A stretch of DNA of 64,000 nt from Pectobacterium zantedeschiae (GTDB lineage Bacteria; Pseudomonadota; Gammaproteobacteria; Enterobacterales; Enterobacteriaceae), in the NCBI RefSeq assembly GCF_004137795.1, contig NZ_NWTM01000001.1, forward strand, positions 2,593,229 through 2,657,228, written 5' to 3'. The notes under the pieces are model-generated. The model made no database searches, was not told where the DNA came from, and saw nothing but the letters and a program-made list of their open reading frames with translations. Positions 49,115 through 58,461 of this stretch are shown piece by piece. The position numbers were made by a program, and so were the translations under genes. How positions within the stretch are numbered: the first letter of the stretch is position 1; each line of letters starts with the position of its first letter.

Positions 49115-50281
49115 ATGATGGACCGTCCTCGCCTTATCCCTCTCTCGGATACGCTGACTCTTGCCCTTTTCGGGACGATCGTGCTGGCGTTAGGTATGGG
49201 GCTTGGGCGTTTTTTATATACACCGATGCTGCCCGTAATGCTGGAGGAAGGGAACTTCACCTTCGGCCAGCTTTCCTACATTGCCAGCGCAAACTACGCT
49301 GGTTATCTGTTCGGCAGCCTGTTTTTCTCCTTCAGCCGTCGCGCCTCAGCCTCTCAACCGTTGTTCCTGCTATTTACCGCAGCCGCCGCGACCTGCCTTT
49401 TGCTCTTCACAATGACATTGACCACCAATACGATACTGGTCATGCTCATTCGCTTCATCGCGGGGATCGCCAGCGCGGCGATGATGATTTTCGGCTCCTT
49501 GATCGTTTTGCACTACACAAGGCATGCTAGCGTTATCGCCTCGCTCTATGCAGGGGTTGGCGTGGGGATCGTGTTAGGCAATGAGTACATCGTCAGTGGG
49601 CAACATTACGCACTGACTGCCGAACGACTATGGTGGGGAGCAACGCTGATCTCTGCGCTACTTCTGTTCGCCTTACTCATACTTTCACCACATAAAGCCA
49701 ACGTACCGCAGCAGCAGATGGGCAATGTCGATGAACAACCTCGCCTTGGCTGGCAACGACTTGCGCTGCTATACGGCCTCGCGGGTTTCGGCTATATCAT
49801 TGTCGCTACCTATCTCCCGCTGATGGTAACGGCGCAAGACATTCCGCATTTATCCCTTCATCTCTGGTCGTTGGTTGGGCTGGCAATCATTCCTGGCTGT
49901 TTTTTCTGGCTGTGGGCTGCCAGCCGTTGGGGAACGTTACCCTGCCTGACGGCTAATCTGCTAATTCAGGGCGTGTGTGTCCTGCTGACGCTGTTCAGCC
50001 ACTCGCTTGTGGCACTACTATTCAGCTGTATCGGCTTTGGTGCTACTTTTATGGGAACCACCTCACTGGTGATGCCATTAGCCAAACGGCTACACGCGCC
50101 GCACGGCATCAACCTGCTTGGTCTGGTGACGCTCACTTACGGTATTGGTCAAATTCTTGGCCCACTACTCACCAGCGCCTTAACAAATAACAACGCTGTA
50201 GCACCAGCCATTCTGTGCAGCGCAGCAGCACTTTTCATCGCGGCTGGGCTCTGCTTATCTTACCGTCGGCCACAACCCTAA
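49115..50281 (+). CDS. YbfB/YjiJ-family MFS transporter
   Basis: This predicted 12-TM major facilitator of about 388 residues belongs to the YbfB/YjiJ group (motif FGTIVLALGMGLGRFLYTPM, as in the family). The substrate is unknown. Two ATGs at 49115 and 49118 are in frame, and an upstream TTG at 49103 is possible; no strong ribosome binding site decides. It is followed 13 bases later by a tautomerase gene, so the two may share a transcript. Confidence 0.88.
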   Translation: MMDRPRLIPLSDTLTLALFGTIVLALGMGLGRFLYTPMLPVMLEEGNFTFGQLSYIASANYAGYLFGSLFFSFSRRASASQPLFLLFTAAAATCLLLFTMTLTTNTILVMLIRFIAGIASAAMMIFGSLIVLHYTRHASVIASLYAGVGVGIVLGNEYIVSGQHYALTAERLWWGATLISALLLFALLILSPHKANVPQQQMGNVDEQPRLGWQRLALLYGLAGFGYIIVATYLPLMVTAQDIPHLSLHLWSLVGLAIIPGCFFWLWAASRWGTLPCLTANLLIQGVCVLLTLFSHSLVALLFSCIGFGATFMGTTSLVMPLAKRLHAPHGINLLGLVTLTYGIGQILGPLLTSALTNNNAVAPAILCSAAALFIAAGLCLSYRRPQP

Positions 50282-50294
50282 TCCCGGAGGATCT

Positions 50295-50498
50295 ATGCCA
50301 TACGTCAATATCAAAATCACTAATGAAGGCGTTACCGCTGAACAAAAACGTCAATTGATTGAAGGCGTCACACAGTTGCTGGTCGATGTGCTTAACAAAA
50401 ATCCGAAAACCACCGTGGTGGTAATTGATGAAGTCGAAACGGACAACTGGGGAATCGGCGGAGTGCCGGTGACGGAGCTGAGGAAGGTCAGCAAGTAA
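50295..50498 (+). CDS. 4-oxalocrotonate tautomerase family protein
   Basis: This small enzyme of 67 residues has the catalytic Pro that becomes N-terminal after Met removal (MPYVNIKITNEG) and the family strand KTTVVVIDEVETDNWGIGG. It should tautomerise an aromatic-degradation intermediate or an alpha-keto acid; the true substrate is unknown. A GGAGG site seven bases upstream fixes the start. It is co-directional with the MFS transporter. Confidence 0.9.
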   Translation: MPYVNIKITNEGVTAEQKRQLIEGVTQLLVDVLNKNPKTTVVVIDEVETDNWGIGGVPVTELRKVSK

Positions 50499-50536
50499 GA
50501 TAAACCAGTAAGTAAGAAAGCTAGCAAATAGCAAAA

Positions 50537-50558
50537 CGGTGCCACGCTATGTGGCACC
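50537..50558 (+). terminator. Hairpin after the tautomerase gene
   Basis: GGTGCCAC and GTGGCACC pair around GCTAT, followed by AGATTTAT. It is a likely terminator before the ERIC. Confidence 0.7.
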
Positions 50559-50565
50559 AGATTTA

Positions 50566-50906
50566 TATACTCCAAATAATTCGAGTTGCAGGACAAAACG
50601 TTAGCGTTTTGAACAGCGCTTGCGCTGACCCCGAAGGGGTGAGGCCATAAGGCCGAATAACGCGGCAAGAGAGAGACAAATTCGTCGGGAACGAATTTGA
50701 CCAGCCAACGGCTGGCCTCTGGTGAGAGACGGGATGTCTCTCATTTCATCCCGATGAGCTTACTCCGGTAAGTGATTCGGGTGAGTGACAAGTCTGCCAG
50801 AGGCAGATTTGAACGCTGCTTGCAGCGGCCCCAACGGGGCGAAGCCCACATAAGTGGGCCGAGTAGCGCGGCCAACGCACATGCAGCTTGAAGTATTACG
50901 GGTATA
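50566..50906 (+). repeat. ERIC element with three hairpin-array inserts
   Basis: This 341-base element has ERIC ends (TATACTCCAAATAATTCGAG; CAGCTTGAAGTATTACGGGT) and core (GAGCTTACTCCGGTAAGTGA). It carries a first insert after GAGTTGCAGG, a second before the core (about 50672-50748) and a third after GTGAGTGA (about 50788-50870). Each insert is a string of short hairpins. The right end overlaps the mntH 3' end. Confidence 0.88.
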
Positions 50907-52140
50907 CCCCCATCATCGTATCGATCAGTAGATACATATTGAGGGAAACCACAAGCACGACAATAAGTTGCCCGATGCGCTGCACCCATTTGCCGTTAAC
51001 CATCGTCCCCATCAGCTCACGGTTGCCAGTGAACGACAGCAAAGGAACCAGCGCCAGCGCGATCCCGAAGCTCAGCACCACCTGACTCAACACCAGCACG
51101 CGCGTCGGATCCATACCAGACAGAATCACGATAAACGACGGCAACATCGTCACAAAGCGGCGAACCCAGAGCGGGATATGGAAGCGCACAAACCCTTGCA
51201 TCACCACCTGACCGGCCAGCGTACCGACAACGGTAGAGGAAAGGCCTGCCGCCACCAGACTCAGACCGAAAATCACCGCAGCGGCTTTACCTAACAACGG
51301 CTCTAACGTGAGATAGGCTTTATCCAGATCGGCAATATCCTGATTGCCGCTGAAATGGAACGCCGCCGCTGCCGTCGCCATCATCGCCAGATTGACAAAT
51401 CCGGCAATGGTCATCGCAATCGCGACATCGACTTTCGTTGCAGAATAGCGCTCGGCACGAGTATGGCTGCCTTCATGCTGCGTCAGGGAAGAATGCAGGT
51501 AAATCACATGCGGCATAATCGTCGCCCCCAACACGCCTGCGGCCAGCAGCACAGCATCGGAGGTCGGCAAGCTAGGAATTGCCATGCCTTTAGCTAAGGC
51601 GGACAGCTCTGGCTGAGAAAATACCAGTTCAACAATATACGCCGCCGCAACAAACAACAGCAGGCCACCGATGACCATCTCAAGCGGCTTCTGACCACGC
51701 TGTTGCAGCATAAGAATCAGGAAGGTAGCAATCGCGGTGAGGATCGCGCCTTCCAGCAGCGACACGCCCAATAGCAGTTTAAAGCCTATCGCCGCACCGA
51801 TAAATTCGGCCAGATCGGTCGCCATCGCAATAATTTCGGCCTGTACCCAATAAGCCCAAACGGCAGGACGTGGAAAGCGATCGCGGATATGTTCCGCCAA
51901 ATTCTTACCCGTTGCGATGCCTAATTTGGCAGACAACAGTTGGATCAGCATCGCCATCAGGTTCGCCCACACCACCACCCACAGTAACGTGTAGCCGTAG
52001 GCCGCACCAGACTGAATGTTCGTGGCAAAGTTACCCGGATCGATATAACCAATCGCCGCGATAAACGCCGGGCCCATCAGAGAAAGTTTGACCTTCCTTG
52101 ACGTACGGCTTGTTGACTCGATAACACGGCTACCCGGCAT
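50896..52140 (-). CDS. mntH: Mn2+/Fe2+ symporter MntH (NRAMP)
   Basis: This inner-membrane proton-coupled manganese importer has 414 residues and about 11 TM helices. The NRAMP metal-site motif [11 protein letters not shown] and the second motif [13 protein letters not shown] are present. The last residues (VYP) and the TAA stop come from the right end of the ERIC at 50566-50906, so the native C-terminus has been replaced. A Fur box lies upstream. MntR control is usual, but I could not place its operator. Confidence 0.96.
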   Translation of the reverse strand: MPGSRVIESTSRTSRKVKLSLMGPAFIAAIGYIDPGNFATNIQSGAAYGYTLLWVVVWANLMAMLIQLLSAKLGIATGKNLAEHIRDRFPRPAVWAYWVQAEIIAMATDLAEFIGAAIGFKLLLGVSLLEGAILTAIATFLILMLQQRGQKPLEMVIGGLLLFVAAAYIVELVFSQPELSALAKGMAIPSLPTSDAVLLAAGVLGATIMPHVIYLHSSLTQHEGSHTRAERYSATKVDVAIAMTIAGFVNLAMMATAAAAFHFSGNQDIADLDKAYLTLEPLLGKAAAVIFGLSLVAAGLSSTVVGTLAGQVVMQGFVRFHIPLWVRRFVTMLPSFIVILSGMDPTRVLVLSQVVLSFGIALALVPLLSFTGNRELMGTMVNGKWVQRIGQLIVVLVVSLNMYLLIDTMMGVYP

Positions 52141-52182
52141 AGTATGACCCTTCTAACACTGTTGTTTTATTACTCTCACAAA

Positions 52183-52201
52183 AATGATAATGATTATCAA
52201 G
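52183..52201 (-). promoter_or_regulatory. Fur box upstream of mntH
   Basis: The palindrome AATGATAATGATTATCAAG contains TGATAATGATTATCA and lies about 43 bases before the mntH start, as expected for iron-responsive repression. Confidence 0.8.
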
Positions 52202-52306
52202 TGCATTTAGAGTGGTAATACCAATTCTTTTGATAGCTAACGATGATGAGTCATTCAAAAGCTAAAAAACATCTTTTTTATCAAACAAATCTTAACAAAA
52301 TATAAA

Positions 52307-52335
52307 CAAAAAACCCCATGCAGGGCACGGGGTTT
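52307..52335 (-). terminator. Terminator downstream of grpE
   Basis: AAACCCC and GGGGTTT pair around a loop of about 12 bases, with a T run on the minus strand (TTTTTTGTTTAT). Confidence 0.85.
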
Positions 52336-52398
52336 GGAATGAAGATACGCTGTCACTATGGTACGTAAAAAGCAGATAGTGCGTAAAAGCAGAGAGTA

Positions 52399-52986
52399 TT
52401 AGTCTTGTGCTTTTGATACGGCAACCATCGCCGGACGCAGCAAACGGCCGTTCAGCGTATAGCCTTTTTGCATAACCATCATGACATGGTTCGGCTGGTG
52501 ATCGGCTGAAGGTAACATCGTCATTGCCTGATGCACTTCGGGGTTAAACGGTACACCCACATCACCCACCACCTCGATACCGAATTTATGCACGGCATCC
52601 AGCAACGATTTCAGCGTCAGTTCAACACCCTCAATCATTGCAGCCAGCGATTCATTGGCCTTGTCCGCCGTATCCAGCGCACGTTCCAGGTTATCGATGA
52701 CCGGCAGCATTTCACTGGCAAATTTCTCTACCGCAAATTTATGCGCTTTCTCGACATCCATTTCCGCACGGCGGCGAATGTTATCGGCTTCAGCACGGAC
52801 GCGAAGCATATTGTCACGTTCACGCTGTTGCAGTTCACTAAACTGGGCTTCCAGCTCGGCGATGCGCGCATCACGCGGGTCAGCTACGTCTGCCGTCTCT
52901 GGCGCGGCATCCGCTTGCTGCCCTTTTGCTGCTTCCTTTTGATCCAGGACTTGCTCGTCAGGCGTTTTCTGTTCTTTACTACTCAT
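52399..52986 (-). CDS. grpE: Nucleotide exchange factor GrpE
   Basis: GrpE drives ADP release from DnaK in the heat-shock chaperone cycle. Its 195 residues comprise a charged N-terminus (1-45), a long coiled-coil helix (about 45-135) and a C-terminal beta domain ending [20 protein letters not shown], the GrpE signature. It is divergent from nadK as in E. coli, with a heat-shock promoter at 53027-53056. Confidence 0.96.
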   Translation of the reverse strand: MSSKEQKTPDEQVLDQKEAAKGQQADAAPETADVADPRDARIAELEAQFSELQQRERDNMLRVRAEADNIRRRAEMDVEKAHKFAVEKFASEMLPVIDNLERALDTADKANESLAAMIEGVELTLKSLLDAVHKFGIEVVGDVGVPFNPEVHQAMTMLPSADHQPNHVMMVMQKGYTLNGRLLRPAMVAVSKAQD

Positions 52987-53026
52987 GAAATTCTCCGCGG
53001 TTTAGCATTAATCTCGCTAGTTGCTT

Positions 53027-53056
53027 ATTATGGGGATCAAAATCGGGGATTCAAGG
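53027..53056 (-). promoter_or_regulatory. Sigma-32 heat-shock promoter of grpE
   Basis: On the minus strand CCTTGAA is followed after 14 bases by CCCCATAAT, an excellent match to the sigma-32 consensus. It lies 40 bases upstream of the grpE start. Confidence 0.85.
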
Positions 53057-53116
53057 GAACCTGTCATATATTGGTTTCCGACGCTGCCGATACACCACGC
53101 TGAGGACAAAACAGCA

Positions 53117-54013
53117 ATGAACACACCGCTTACAATGAACAAGCCGTTTAATTGTATTGGCATTGTCGGCCACCCGCGCCATCCAACGGCGTTGGCAACG
53201 CACGAGATGCTCTACCATTGGCTCACCGACAAGGGTTACTCGGTTCTGATCGAACAGCAAATCGCGCGCGAACTGAACCTGAAGGACGCACCGACAGGTA
53301 GCCTTGCCGACATCGGCCAGCAGGCAGATCTGGCGGTGGTTGTCGGCGGTGATGGCAACATGCTGGGCGCGGCACGCGTGTTGTCACGCTATGACATCAA
53401 GGTTATTGGTGTAAACCGTGGCAACCTCGGTTTTTTGACTGACCTCGATCCCGACCATGCGCAGCAGCAACTTTCTGACGTGCTCGACGGTCATTACCTG
53501 AGCGAACAACGCTTCATGCTGGAAGCGCACGTCTGTCGCGCAAACCAGCCCGACAGCATCAGTACCGCGATTAACGAGGTGGTGCTTCACCCCGGAAAAG
53601 TGGCTCACATGATTGAATTTGAAGTCTATATTGACGACAAGTTCGCCTTTTCCCAGCGCTCGGATGGCTTGATTATCGCCACGCCGACAGGCTCAACTGC
53701 CTATTCGCTTTCCGCTGGCGGCCCTATCCTGACGCCATCGCTGGACGCTATTGCGCTGGTGCCGATGTTCCCGCACACGCTGTCTGCCCGTCCGCTGGTG
53801 ATCAATAGCAGTAGCACAATTAGGCTGAAATTCTCCTGTATTACCAATGATTTGGAAATAAGCTGCGATAGCCAGATTGCGTTACCGGTACAGGAAGGTG
53901 AAGAAGTGCTGATTCGCCGCAGTGAACATTACCTGAATTTGATTCACCCAAAAAACTACAGCTATTTCAACACACTAAGTTCAAAACTCGGCTGGTCAAA
54001 AAAATTATTCTAA
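53117..54013 (+). CDS. nadK: NAD kinase
   Basis: NadK makes NADP from NAD and ATP in the cytoplasm. I chose the ATG at 53117 (298 residues, [20 protein letters not shown]) behind GAGG. An ATG six codons later lacks a site, and the longer frame to 53021 overlaps the grpE promoter. Catalytic motif GGDGN is at 77-81 and the second family motif is [15 protein letters not shown]. It resembles E. coli NadK throughout, ending [10 protein letters not shown]-like ([10 protein letters not shown]). recN follows. Confidence 0.96.
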   Translation: MNTPLTMNKPFNCIGIVGHPRHPTALATHEMLYHWLTDKGYSVLIEQQIARELNLKDAPTGSLADIGQQADLAVVVGGDGNMLGAARVLSRYDIKVIGVNRGNLGFLTDLDPDHAQQQLSDVLDGHYLSEQRFMLEAHVCRANQPDSISTAINEVVLHPGKVAHMIEFEVYIDDKFAFSQRSDGLIIATPTGSTAYSLSAGGPILTPSLDAIALVPMFPHTLSARPLVINSSSTIRLKFSCITNDLEISCDSQIALPVQEGEEVLIRRSEHYLNLIHPKNYSYFNTLSSKLGWSKKLF

Positions 54014-54033
54014 AATTCAATTAAGCCACTTTA

Positions 54034-54049
54034 CTGTATATAAAACCAG
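54034..54049 (+). promoter_or_regulatory. LexA box upstream of recN
   Basis: CTGTATATAAAACCAG fits the SOS box CTGT-N8-ACAG with one mismatch and is almost the same as the first recN box of E. coli. A second half-box (CTGTATGT) begins at 54056. Confidence 0.8.
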
Positions 54050-54055
54050 TTTATA

Positions 54056-54085
54056 CTGTATGTAATCACATGTGATTACATACAG
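54056..54085 (+). repeat. Perfect 30-base palindrome before recN
   Basis: CTGTATGTAATCACA is followed at once by its exact reverse complement. It lies between the LexA box and the recN ribosome binding site (AGGGG), so it forms a 15-bp hairpin in the recN mRNA leader. It is also a pair of outward LexA half-sites (CTGT/ACAG) 22 bases apart. Confidence 0.9.
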
Positions 54086-54094
54086 GGGCTTATC

Positions 54095-55756
54095 ATGCTG
54101 GCGCAACTCACTATCAGTAACTTCGCCATCGTGCGCGAATTAGAAATCGATTTTCAGTCAGGAATGAGCGTAATCACCGGGGAAACCGGTGCGGGGAAGT
54201 CCATTGCGATTGATGCCCTCGGTTTATGTCTGGGAAATCGTTCTGACGCCAGCATGGTCAGGCCAGGGGCTGCCCGAGCCGACATCTGCGCGCGCTTTGC
54301 GCTGACGGATACTCCGATGGCACGTCAGTGGCTGGAAGAAAACCAGTTGGATGATAGTAACGAGTGCCTGTTACGCCGCGTGATTAGCGCCGATGGTCGC
54401 TCACGTGGCTTTATTAACGGCACCGCCGTGCCATTGTCTCAACTGCGTGAGCTCGGCCAGCATCTGATTCAAGTACATGGCCAGCATGCCCATCAGTTAC
54501 TGCTGCGCGCCGATCATCAAAAACACCTGCTGGATGCTTATGCCGATGAACCGAAATTGCTGATTGCTATGCAACAGGTGTGGCATCAGTGGCACCAGAG
54601 CTGCCGCGCATTGGCACAGTTGCAACAAGCTGCAATTGAACGCGAGGCCCGCCGGGAACTGCTGCAATATCAATTGAAAGAACTGAATGAATTCTCCCCA
54701 CAGCCTGGCGAATACGAACAGATTGACGTCGAATACAAACGTCTGGCGAATAGCGGTCAGTTGCTAACGATGAGCCAACAGGCCATGCAATTGCTTAGCG
54801 AAGACGACGAGCAGAACATCATCAGTATGCTGCACAGCGTAAAACATCAGCTTGACGAGCTCATCAGCATGGATGACAAGCTGTCTGGCGTGCTATCCAT
54901 GCTCGAAGAAGCGGGCATTCAGCTTAGTGAAGCCAGCGATGAGCTGCGCCACTACAGTGAACAGATGGATCTCGACCCAATTCGGCTGTATGAACTAGAA
55001 CAGCGCCTGTCACGTCAGCTTGCACTGGCGCGTAAACATCACGTTGCCCCAGAGTCGCTACCGACGTTCCATCAGCAGTTGCTGGAAGAACAGAAGCAAC
55101 TGGAACAGCAGGAAAGCGATCATGACGCGCTCAGCGCCTCGGTTGGCGAATATCATCAGCAGGCGTTGCATCTAGCAGAACAGTTGCACGTGCGCCGCCA
55201 ACACCACGCCAGTGAACTGGCACAGCTCATCACCACCAATATGCGTGAACTGGCGATGCCGCACGGCCACTTCACCATTGACGTGAAGTTTACGCCAGAC
55301 AGCCTGACGGCTACCGGTGCCGACAATATTGAATTCCGCGTGACCACCAACCCCGGCCAGCCGCACCAAACCCTGGCAAAAGTGGCATCAGGCGGCGAGC
55401 TGTCACGTATTGCACTCATTATTCAGGTCATCACCGCGCAGAAAATGGATACGCCAGCAATGATCTTCGATGAGGTCGATGTGGGGATTAGCGGGCCGAC
55501 CGCCGCTATTGTCGGCAGAATGCTGCGCCAACTCGGCGAATCCACGCAGGTTATGTGTGTGACGCACCTACCGCAGGTCGCAGGCTGCGGTCATCAGCAC
55601 TTCTTCGTAAGCAAGCAAACTGACGGCGCAGAAACGGAAACATTGATGCAACCGTTGGATAAACGTGCGCGGTTACAAGAACTGGCTCGCCTTCTGGGTG
55701 GCAGCGCCGTGACCAAAAACACGCTGGCGAACGCCAAAGAATTGTTGGCAGCCTAA
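54095..55756 (+). CDS. recN: DNA repair protein RecN
   Basis: This SMC-like ATPase acts in double-strand break repair as part of the SOS response. It has 553 residues. Walker A is GETGAGKS (29-36), with two coiled-coil arms around a central region (about 155-370). The C-terminal ABC half has the signature ASGGELSR and Walker [13 protein letters not shown]. The start follows AGGGG. The SOS box and palindrome immediately upstream support LexA control. Confidence 0.97.
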   Translation: MLAQLTISNFAIVRELEIDFQSGMSVITGETGAGKSIAIDALGLCLGNRSDASMVRPGAARADICARFALTDTPMARQWLEENQLDDSNECLLRRVISADGRSRGFINGTAVPLSQLRELGQHLIQVHGQHAHQLLLRADHQKHLLDAYADEPKLLIAMQQVWHQWHQSCRALAQLQQAAIEREARRELLQYQLKELNEFSPQPGEYEQIDVEYKRLANSGQLLTMSQQAMQLLSEDDEQNIISMLHSVKHQLDELISMDDKLSGVLSMLEEAGIQLSEASDELRHYSEQMDLDPIRLYELEQRLSRQLALARKHHVAPESLPTFHQQLLEEQKQLEQQESDHDALSASVGEYHQQALHLAEQLHVRRQHHASELAQLITTNMRELAMPHGHFTIDVKFTPDSLTATGADNIEFRVTTNPGQPHQTLAKVASGGELSRIALIIQVITAQKMDTPAMIFDEVDVGISGPTAAIVGRMLRQLGESTQVMCVTHLPQVAGCGHQHFFVSKQTDGAETETLMQPLDKRARLQELARLLGGSAVTKNTLANAKELLAA

Positions 55757-55790
55757 AATCTGCTGCCGACAGGGCAAGAAAGGTGCATCA

Positions 55791-55819
55791 AAGGTAAAAA
55801 AGCTCAACTTTTTTACCTT
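55791..55819 (+). terminator. Terminator after recN
   Basis: The 12-base perfect stem AAGGTAAAAAAG/CTTTTTTACCTT has the loop CTCAA. The T run is inside the stem, so it can terminate in both directions. Confidence 0.75.
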
Positions 55820-55908
55820 CCTGAGGTCATACAATCGCCTTGCAGGTTTCCAAGTCCTGCAAGGTCTATTATCATCGGCAACCTATGCCCTTAAGGAATG
55901 TAATCACT

Positions 55909-56244
55909 ATGCGCTGTAAAACGCTGACTGTCGTCGCCGCGGTGGTTGTTATGCTGACTGCCGGTTGTTCCACGCTGGAAAAGGTGGTCTATCGGCCGGA
56001 CATCAATCAGGGAAACTATCTGGCACCGGCTGACGTTGCAAAAATTCACACCGGCATGACCAAACAACAGGTCGCTTATACGCTGGGTACGCCTATGATG
56101 CAGGATCCGTTTGGCAGCGATACCTGGTTTTACGTCTTCCGCCAGCAGCCTGGCCATGAATCGGTCAAACAGCAGACGCTGACGCTAACCTTCAGCGGCA
56201 GTGGTGTGCTGACCAACATCAACAACAAACCTGCGCTGGATTGA
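55909..56244 (+). CDS. bamE: Outer membrane assembly lipoprotein BamE (SmpA)
   Basis: BamE is a small lipoprotein of the BAM complex that inserts beta-barrel proteins in the outer membrane. From the ATG at 55909 it has 111 residues: signal peptide and lipobox LTAGC (Cys at about 19), then the SmpA/OmlA domain ([29 protein letters not shown]). The frame is open to 55840 but earlier starts lie before the signal peptide. It is downstream of recN as in E. coli. Confidence 0.95.
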   Translation: MRCKTLTVVAAVVVMLTAGCSTLEKVVYRPDINQGNYLAPADVAKIHTGMTKQQVAYTLGTPMMQDPFGSDTWFYVFRQQPGHESVKQQTLTLTFSGSGVLTNINNKPALD

Positions 56245-56319
56245 TGCTTTTCCACGCCGCTCAGTTGAATCAGGATGAATGATCCTAATCTACCAGAAGC
56301 GTCGCTTTAAGACGAAGCC

Positions 56320-56372
56320 CACCACGGCAGAGTACTTAAGAGAGCCAACGCATACGCAGTTTGATGTATAGC
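56320..56372 (+). repeat. Decayed ERIC right end
   Basis: GAGCCAACGCATACGCAGTT followed by TGATGTATAG resembles the ERIC right end (CAGCCAACGCACATGCAGCT, TGAAGTATGA). It is heavily mutated. Confidence 0.5.
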
Positions 56373-56383
56373 AAAAATAACAG

Positions 56384-56422
56384 CAGGCAAATCTGAAGGT
56401 TTCAGGTTTGCCTGTGTTTTTT
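56384..56422 (+). terminator. Terminator after bamE
   Basis: CAGGCAAA/TTTGCCTG with inner CTGAA/TTCAG is followed by TGTTTTTT. It lies about 140 bases after bamE, past the decayed ERIC. Confidence 0.75.
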
Positions 56423-56499
56423 GTAAAGACCTATCAGTCAGGGCAATCGGTAGGCACGCTATGTGTCGCTTAACGCTATGTGTCGTTTAACAATATAAC

Positions 56500-56790
56500 T
56501 CAGGATTTGCTCTTAGAACGCTCCGCACGCTGACGCCGTAGCTCTTTTGGATCGGCAATCAGCGGACGATAAATTTCCACGCGATCGCCATCCTGCACCA
56601 CATCGGCCAGCTTCGCCGAACGGCTGTAGATGCCGACTTTATTCACCTGTAAATCGATATCATGGCGTAGTTCTAGCAGGCCCGATGCCACAATCGCCTG
56701 TTCAACCGTACTGCCTTCTTCCAGTTTCACCGTGCGCAGATACTGACGTTCCGGCAACGCATAGACCACATCAACCTGCATTGCGGACAC
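56500..56790 (-). CDS. rnfH: RnfH family ubiquitin-like protein
   Basis: This small beta-grasp protein of unknown role is traditionally linked to the Rnf complex and paired with ratA. I chose the GTG at 56790 (96 residues, as in E. coli) because GAGG lies six bases upstream. The ATG at 56781 is too far from it. Conserved blocks are YALPERQYL and [20 protein letters not shown], and the C-terminus is basic. It overlaps ratA by 20 bases. Confidence 0.92.
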   Translation of the reverse strand: MSAMQVDVVYALPERQYLRTVKLEEGSTVEQAIVASGLLELRHDIDLQVNKVGIYSRSAKLADVVQDGDRVEIYRPLIADPKELRRQRAERSKSKS

Positions 56791-57217
56791 TATAAACCTC
56801 TTTTGCTCGCTGCGTGAAAGCCTGCACCATATTTCCCGCCAGCTCCTTGAATACTTTGCCAAAAGCGAGTTCAATCAAGGCATTGGTGAATTCAAACTCC
56901 AGATGCAGTTCGACTTTACAGGCATCGGCGCTCAGCGGCGTAAAATGCCAGTCGCCACCCAGTTGACGGAAGGGGCCATCGACCAGTTGCATATTGATGT
57001 TCTGGTTGTGCGTCAGCGTATTACGTGTGGTAAATGTCTTACTGATACCGGCTTTGGAAACGTCTACGGCGGCAGTCATCTCTCCTTCTGAGGAAGAGAT
57101 CACGCGACTCCCCGTACAGCCCGGTAAAAACGCGGGGTAGGAAGCGACATCATTCACCAGCTTGTACATCTGTTCAGCGCTGAACGGCACCAGTGCGGAA
57201 CGACTTATCTTTGGCAT
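56771..57217 (-). CDS. ratA: RatA/PasT, ribosome association START-domain protein
   Basis: This START/polyketide-cyclase fold protein is homologous to bacterial Coq10. In E. coli it is described as binding 50S subunits (RatA) or as a persistence factor (PasT). It has 148 residues with family blocks [24 protein letters not shown] and [20 protein letters not shown]. It overlaps rnfH at the 3' end, divergent from smpB, the standard enterobacterial arrangement. Confidence 0.94.
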   Translation of the reverse strand: MPKISRSALVPFSAEQMYKLVNDVASYPAFLPGCTGSRVISSSEGEMTAAVDVSKAGISKTFTTRNTLTHNQNINMQLVDGPFRQLGGDWHFTPLSADACKVELHLEFEFTNALIELAFGKVFKELAGNMVQAFTQRAKEVYSVRNAG

Positions 57218-57372
57218 ACTATTTTCCGTGATTCATAAAACGCGCAAAATAATAGCATTGATAGCCCGGCAGGCAAAAATTCTGCGAAGCTTATCGCACG
57301 ATATCATTAACCACGACACGGACACACGGCGGGGATTTCATTCCCAATGACATCCAGTATAATGACGGCACT

Positions 57373-57855
57373 ATGACAAAGAAAAAAGCATACAAACCCG
57401 GTTCCGCCACCATTGCGCAGAACAAGCGCGCCCGTCACGAATACTTCATTGAGGAGGAATTTGAGGCTGGTCTTGCTCTGCAAGGATGGGAAGTCAAATC
57501 ACTGCGCGCAGGCAAAGCCAACCTCAGCGACAGCTATGTCACCTTCATGAACGGTGAAGCATACCTGTTTGGCGCAACGATCACGCCGCTGAATGTGGCG
57601 TCATCACACGTTGTGTGCGATCCCATCCGTACACGCAAACTCCTGCTCAACAAACGCGAGCTAGAGTCGCTGTTTGGCCGCGTCAGCCGTGATGGTTACA
57701 CGGTCGTCGCGCTGTCCATGTATTGGAAAAATGCCTGGAGCAAAGTCAAAATCGGCGTGGCAAAAGGTAAAAAAGATCACGACAAGCGTGATGACATTAA
57801 AGAACGTGAATGGAAGTTAGACAAAGCCCGTATCATGAAGAACGCCAATCGCTAA
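57373..57855 (+). CDS. smpB: SsrA-binding protein SmpB
   Basis: SmpB binds tmRNA and brings it to stalled ribosomes for trans-translation. The 160-residue length is normal. Conserved blocks are [38 protein letters not shown] and the basic C-terminal tail [15 protein letters not shown]. The ssrA gene follows 50 bases later on the same strand. Confidence 0.97.
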   Translation: MTKKKAYKPGSATIAQNKRARHEYFIEEEFEAGLALQGWEVKSLRAGKANLSDSYVTFMNGEAYLFGATITPLNVASSHVVCDPIRTRKLLLNKRELESLFGRVSRDGYTVVALSMYWKNAWSKVKIGVAKGKKDHDKRDDIKEREWKLDKARIMKNANR

Positions 57856-57905
57856 GCCACTGGCTTAACAACAGTAAGTTCTGGTATACTGGCGACAGTT
57901 TCTTG

Positions 57906-58268
57906 GGGGCTGATTCTGGATTCGACGGGATTTGCAAAGCCCAAGGTGCATGCCGAGGGGCGGTTTGCCTCGTAAAAAGCCGCAAAAAAATAGTCGCAAA
58001 CGACGAAAACTACGCTTTAGCAGCTTAATAACCTGCTTTGAGCCCTCTCTCCCTAGCCTCCGCTCTTAGGACGGGGATCAAGAGAGGTCAAACCCAAAAG
58101 AGATCGTGTGGATGCCTTGCCTGGGGTTGAAGCACTAAATCTAATCAGGCTAGTTTGTTAGTGGCGTGTCTGTCCGCAGCTGGCAAGCGAATGTAAAGAC
58201 TGACTAAGCATGTAGTACCGACGGTAGAGTGGTTCCGGACGGGGGTTCAAATCCCCCCAGCTCCACCA
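57906..58268 (+). ncRNA. ssrA: Transfer-messenger RNA (tmRNA)
   Basis: The tmRNA rescues stalled ribosomes. The 5' end GGGGCTGATTCTGG and the 3' tRNA-like end (GGTTCAAATCCCCCCAGCTC then CACCA, CCA encoded) are clear. The resume codon GCA starts the tag frame at about 57993, giving ANDENYALAA and a stop. The 3' end serves as the attachment site for the downstream island. Confidence 0.97.
58240..58268 (+). other. Probable attachment site (attL) of the island
   Basis: The 3' end of ssrA is a common target of P4-type integrases, and the integrase gene lies 194 bases downstream. The matching direct repeat should be at the other end of the island, beyond this window. Confidence 0.6.
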
Positions 58269-58309
58269 AATTAGACATCGGTTATTACCAGATAAGTCCG
58301 ATGAAGTAC

Positions 58310-58345
58310 GGAAAGCCCGCATGGTGAAAGCCCTGCGGGCTTTTT
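58310..58345 (+). terminator. Terminator of ssrA
   Basis: AAAGCCCGCA and TGCGGGCTTT pair around a loop of about 13 bases and are followed by a T run. Confidence 0.85.
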
Positions 58346-58392
58346 TGTGTCCGTCATTGTCCGACGATATTCGCCTGAATCCAGAGATTATT

Positions 58393-58440
58393 GGCCTACG
58401 TTTAGGCCTACGGTATCATATAGGCCTAAAAACGTAGGCC
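58393..58440 (+). promoter_or_regulatory. Long inverted repeat upstream of the integrase gene
   Basis: GGCCTACGTTTAGGCCTA pairs with TAGGCCTAAAAACGTAGGCC (two extra A's) around a spacer of about 10 bases. Each arm itself contains the palindrome TAGGCCTA. It lies 22 bases before the integrase start and is probably an operator or arm-type binding site for integrase or an excision factor. Confidence 0.6.
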
Positions 58441-58461
58441 TAAAACACGGACGACCCCGCC

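Noticed and set aside
48985-49530. 181-codon frame overlapping the MFS transporter start
   Set aside because: It is in another frame of a clear membrane protein, and the MFS frame shows the family motifs.
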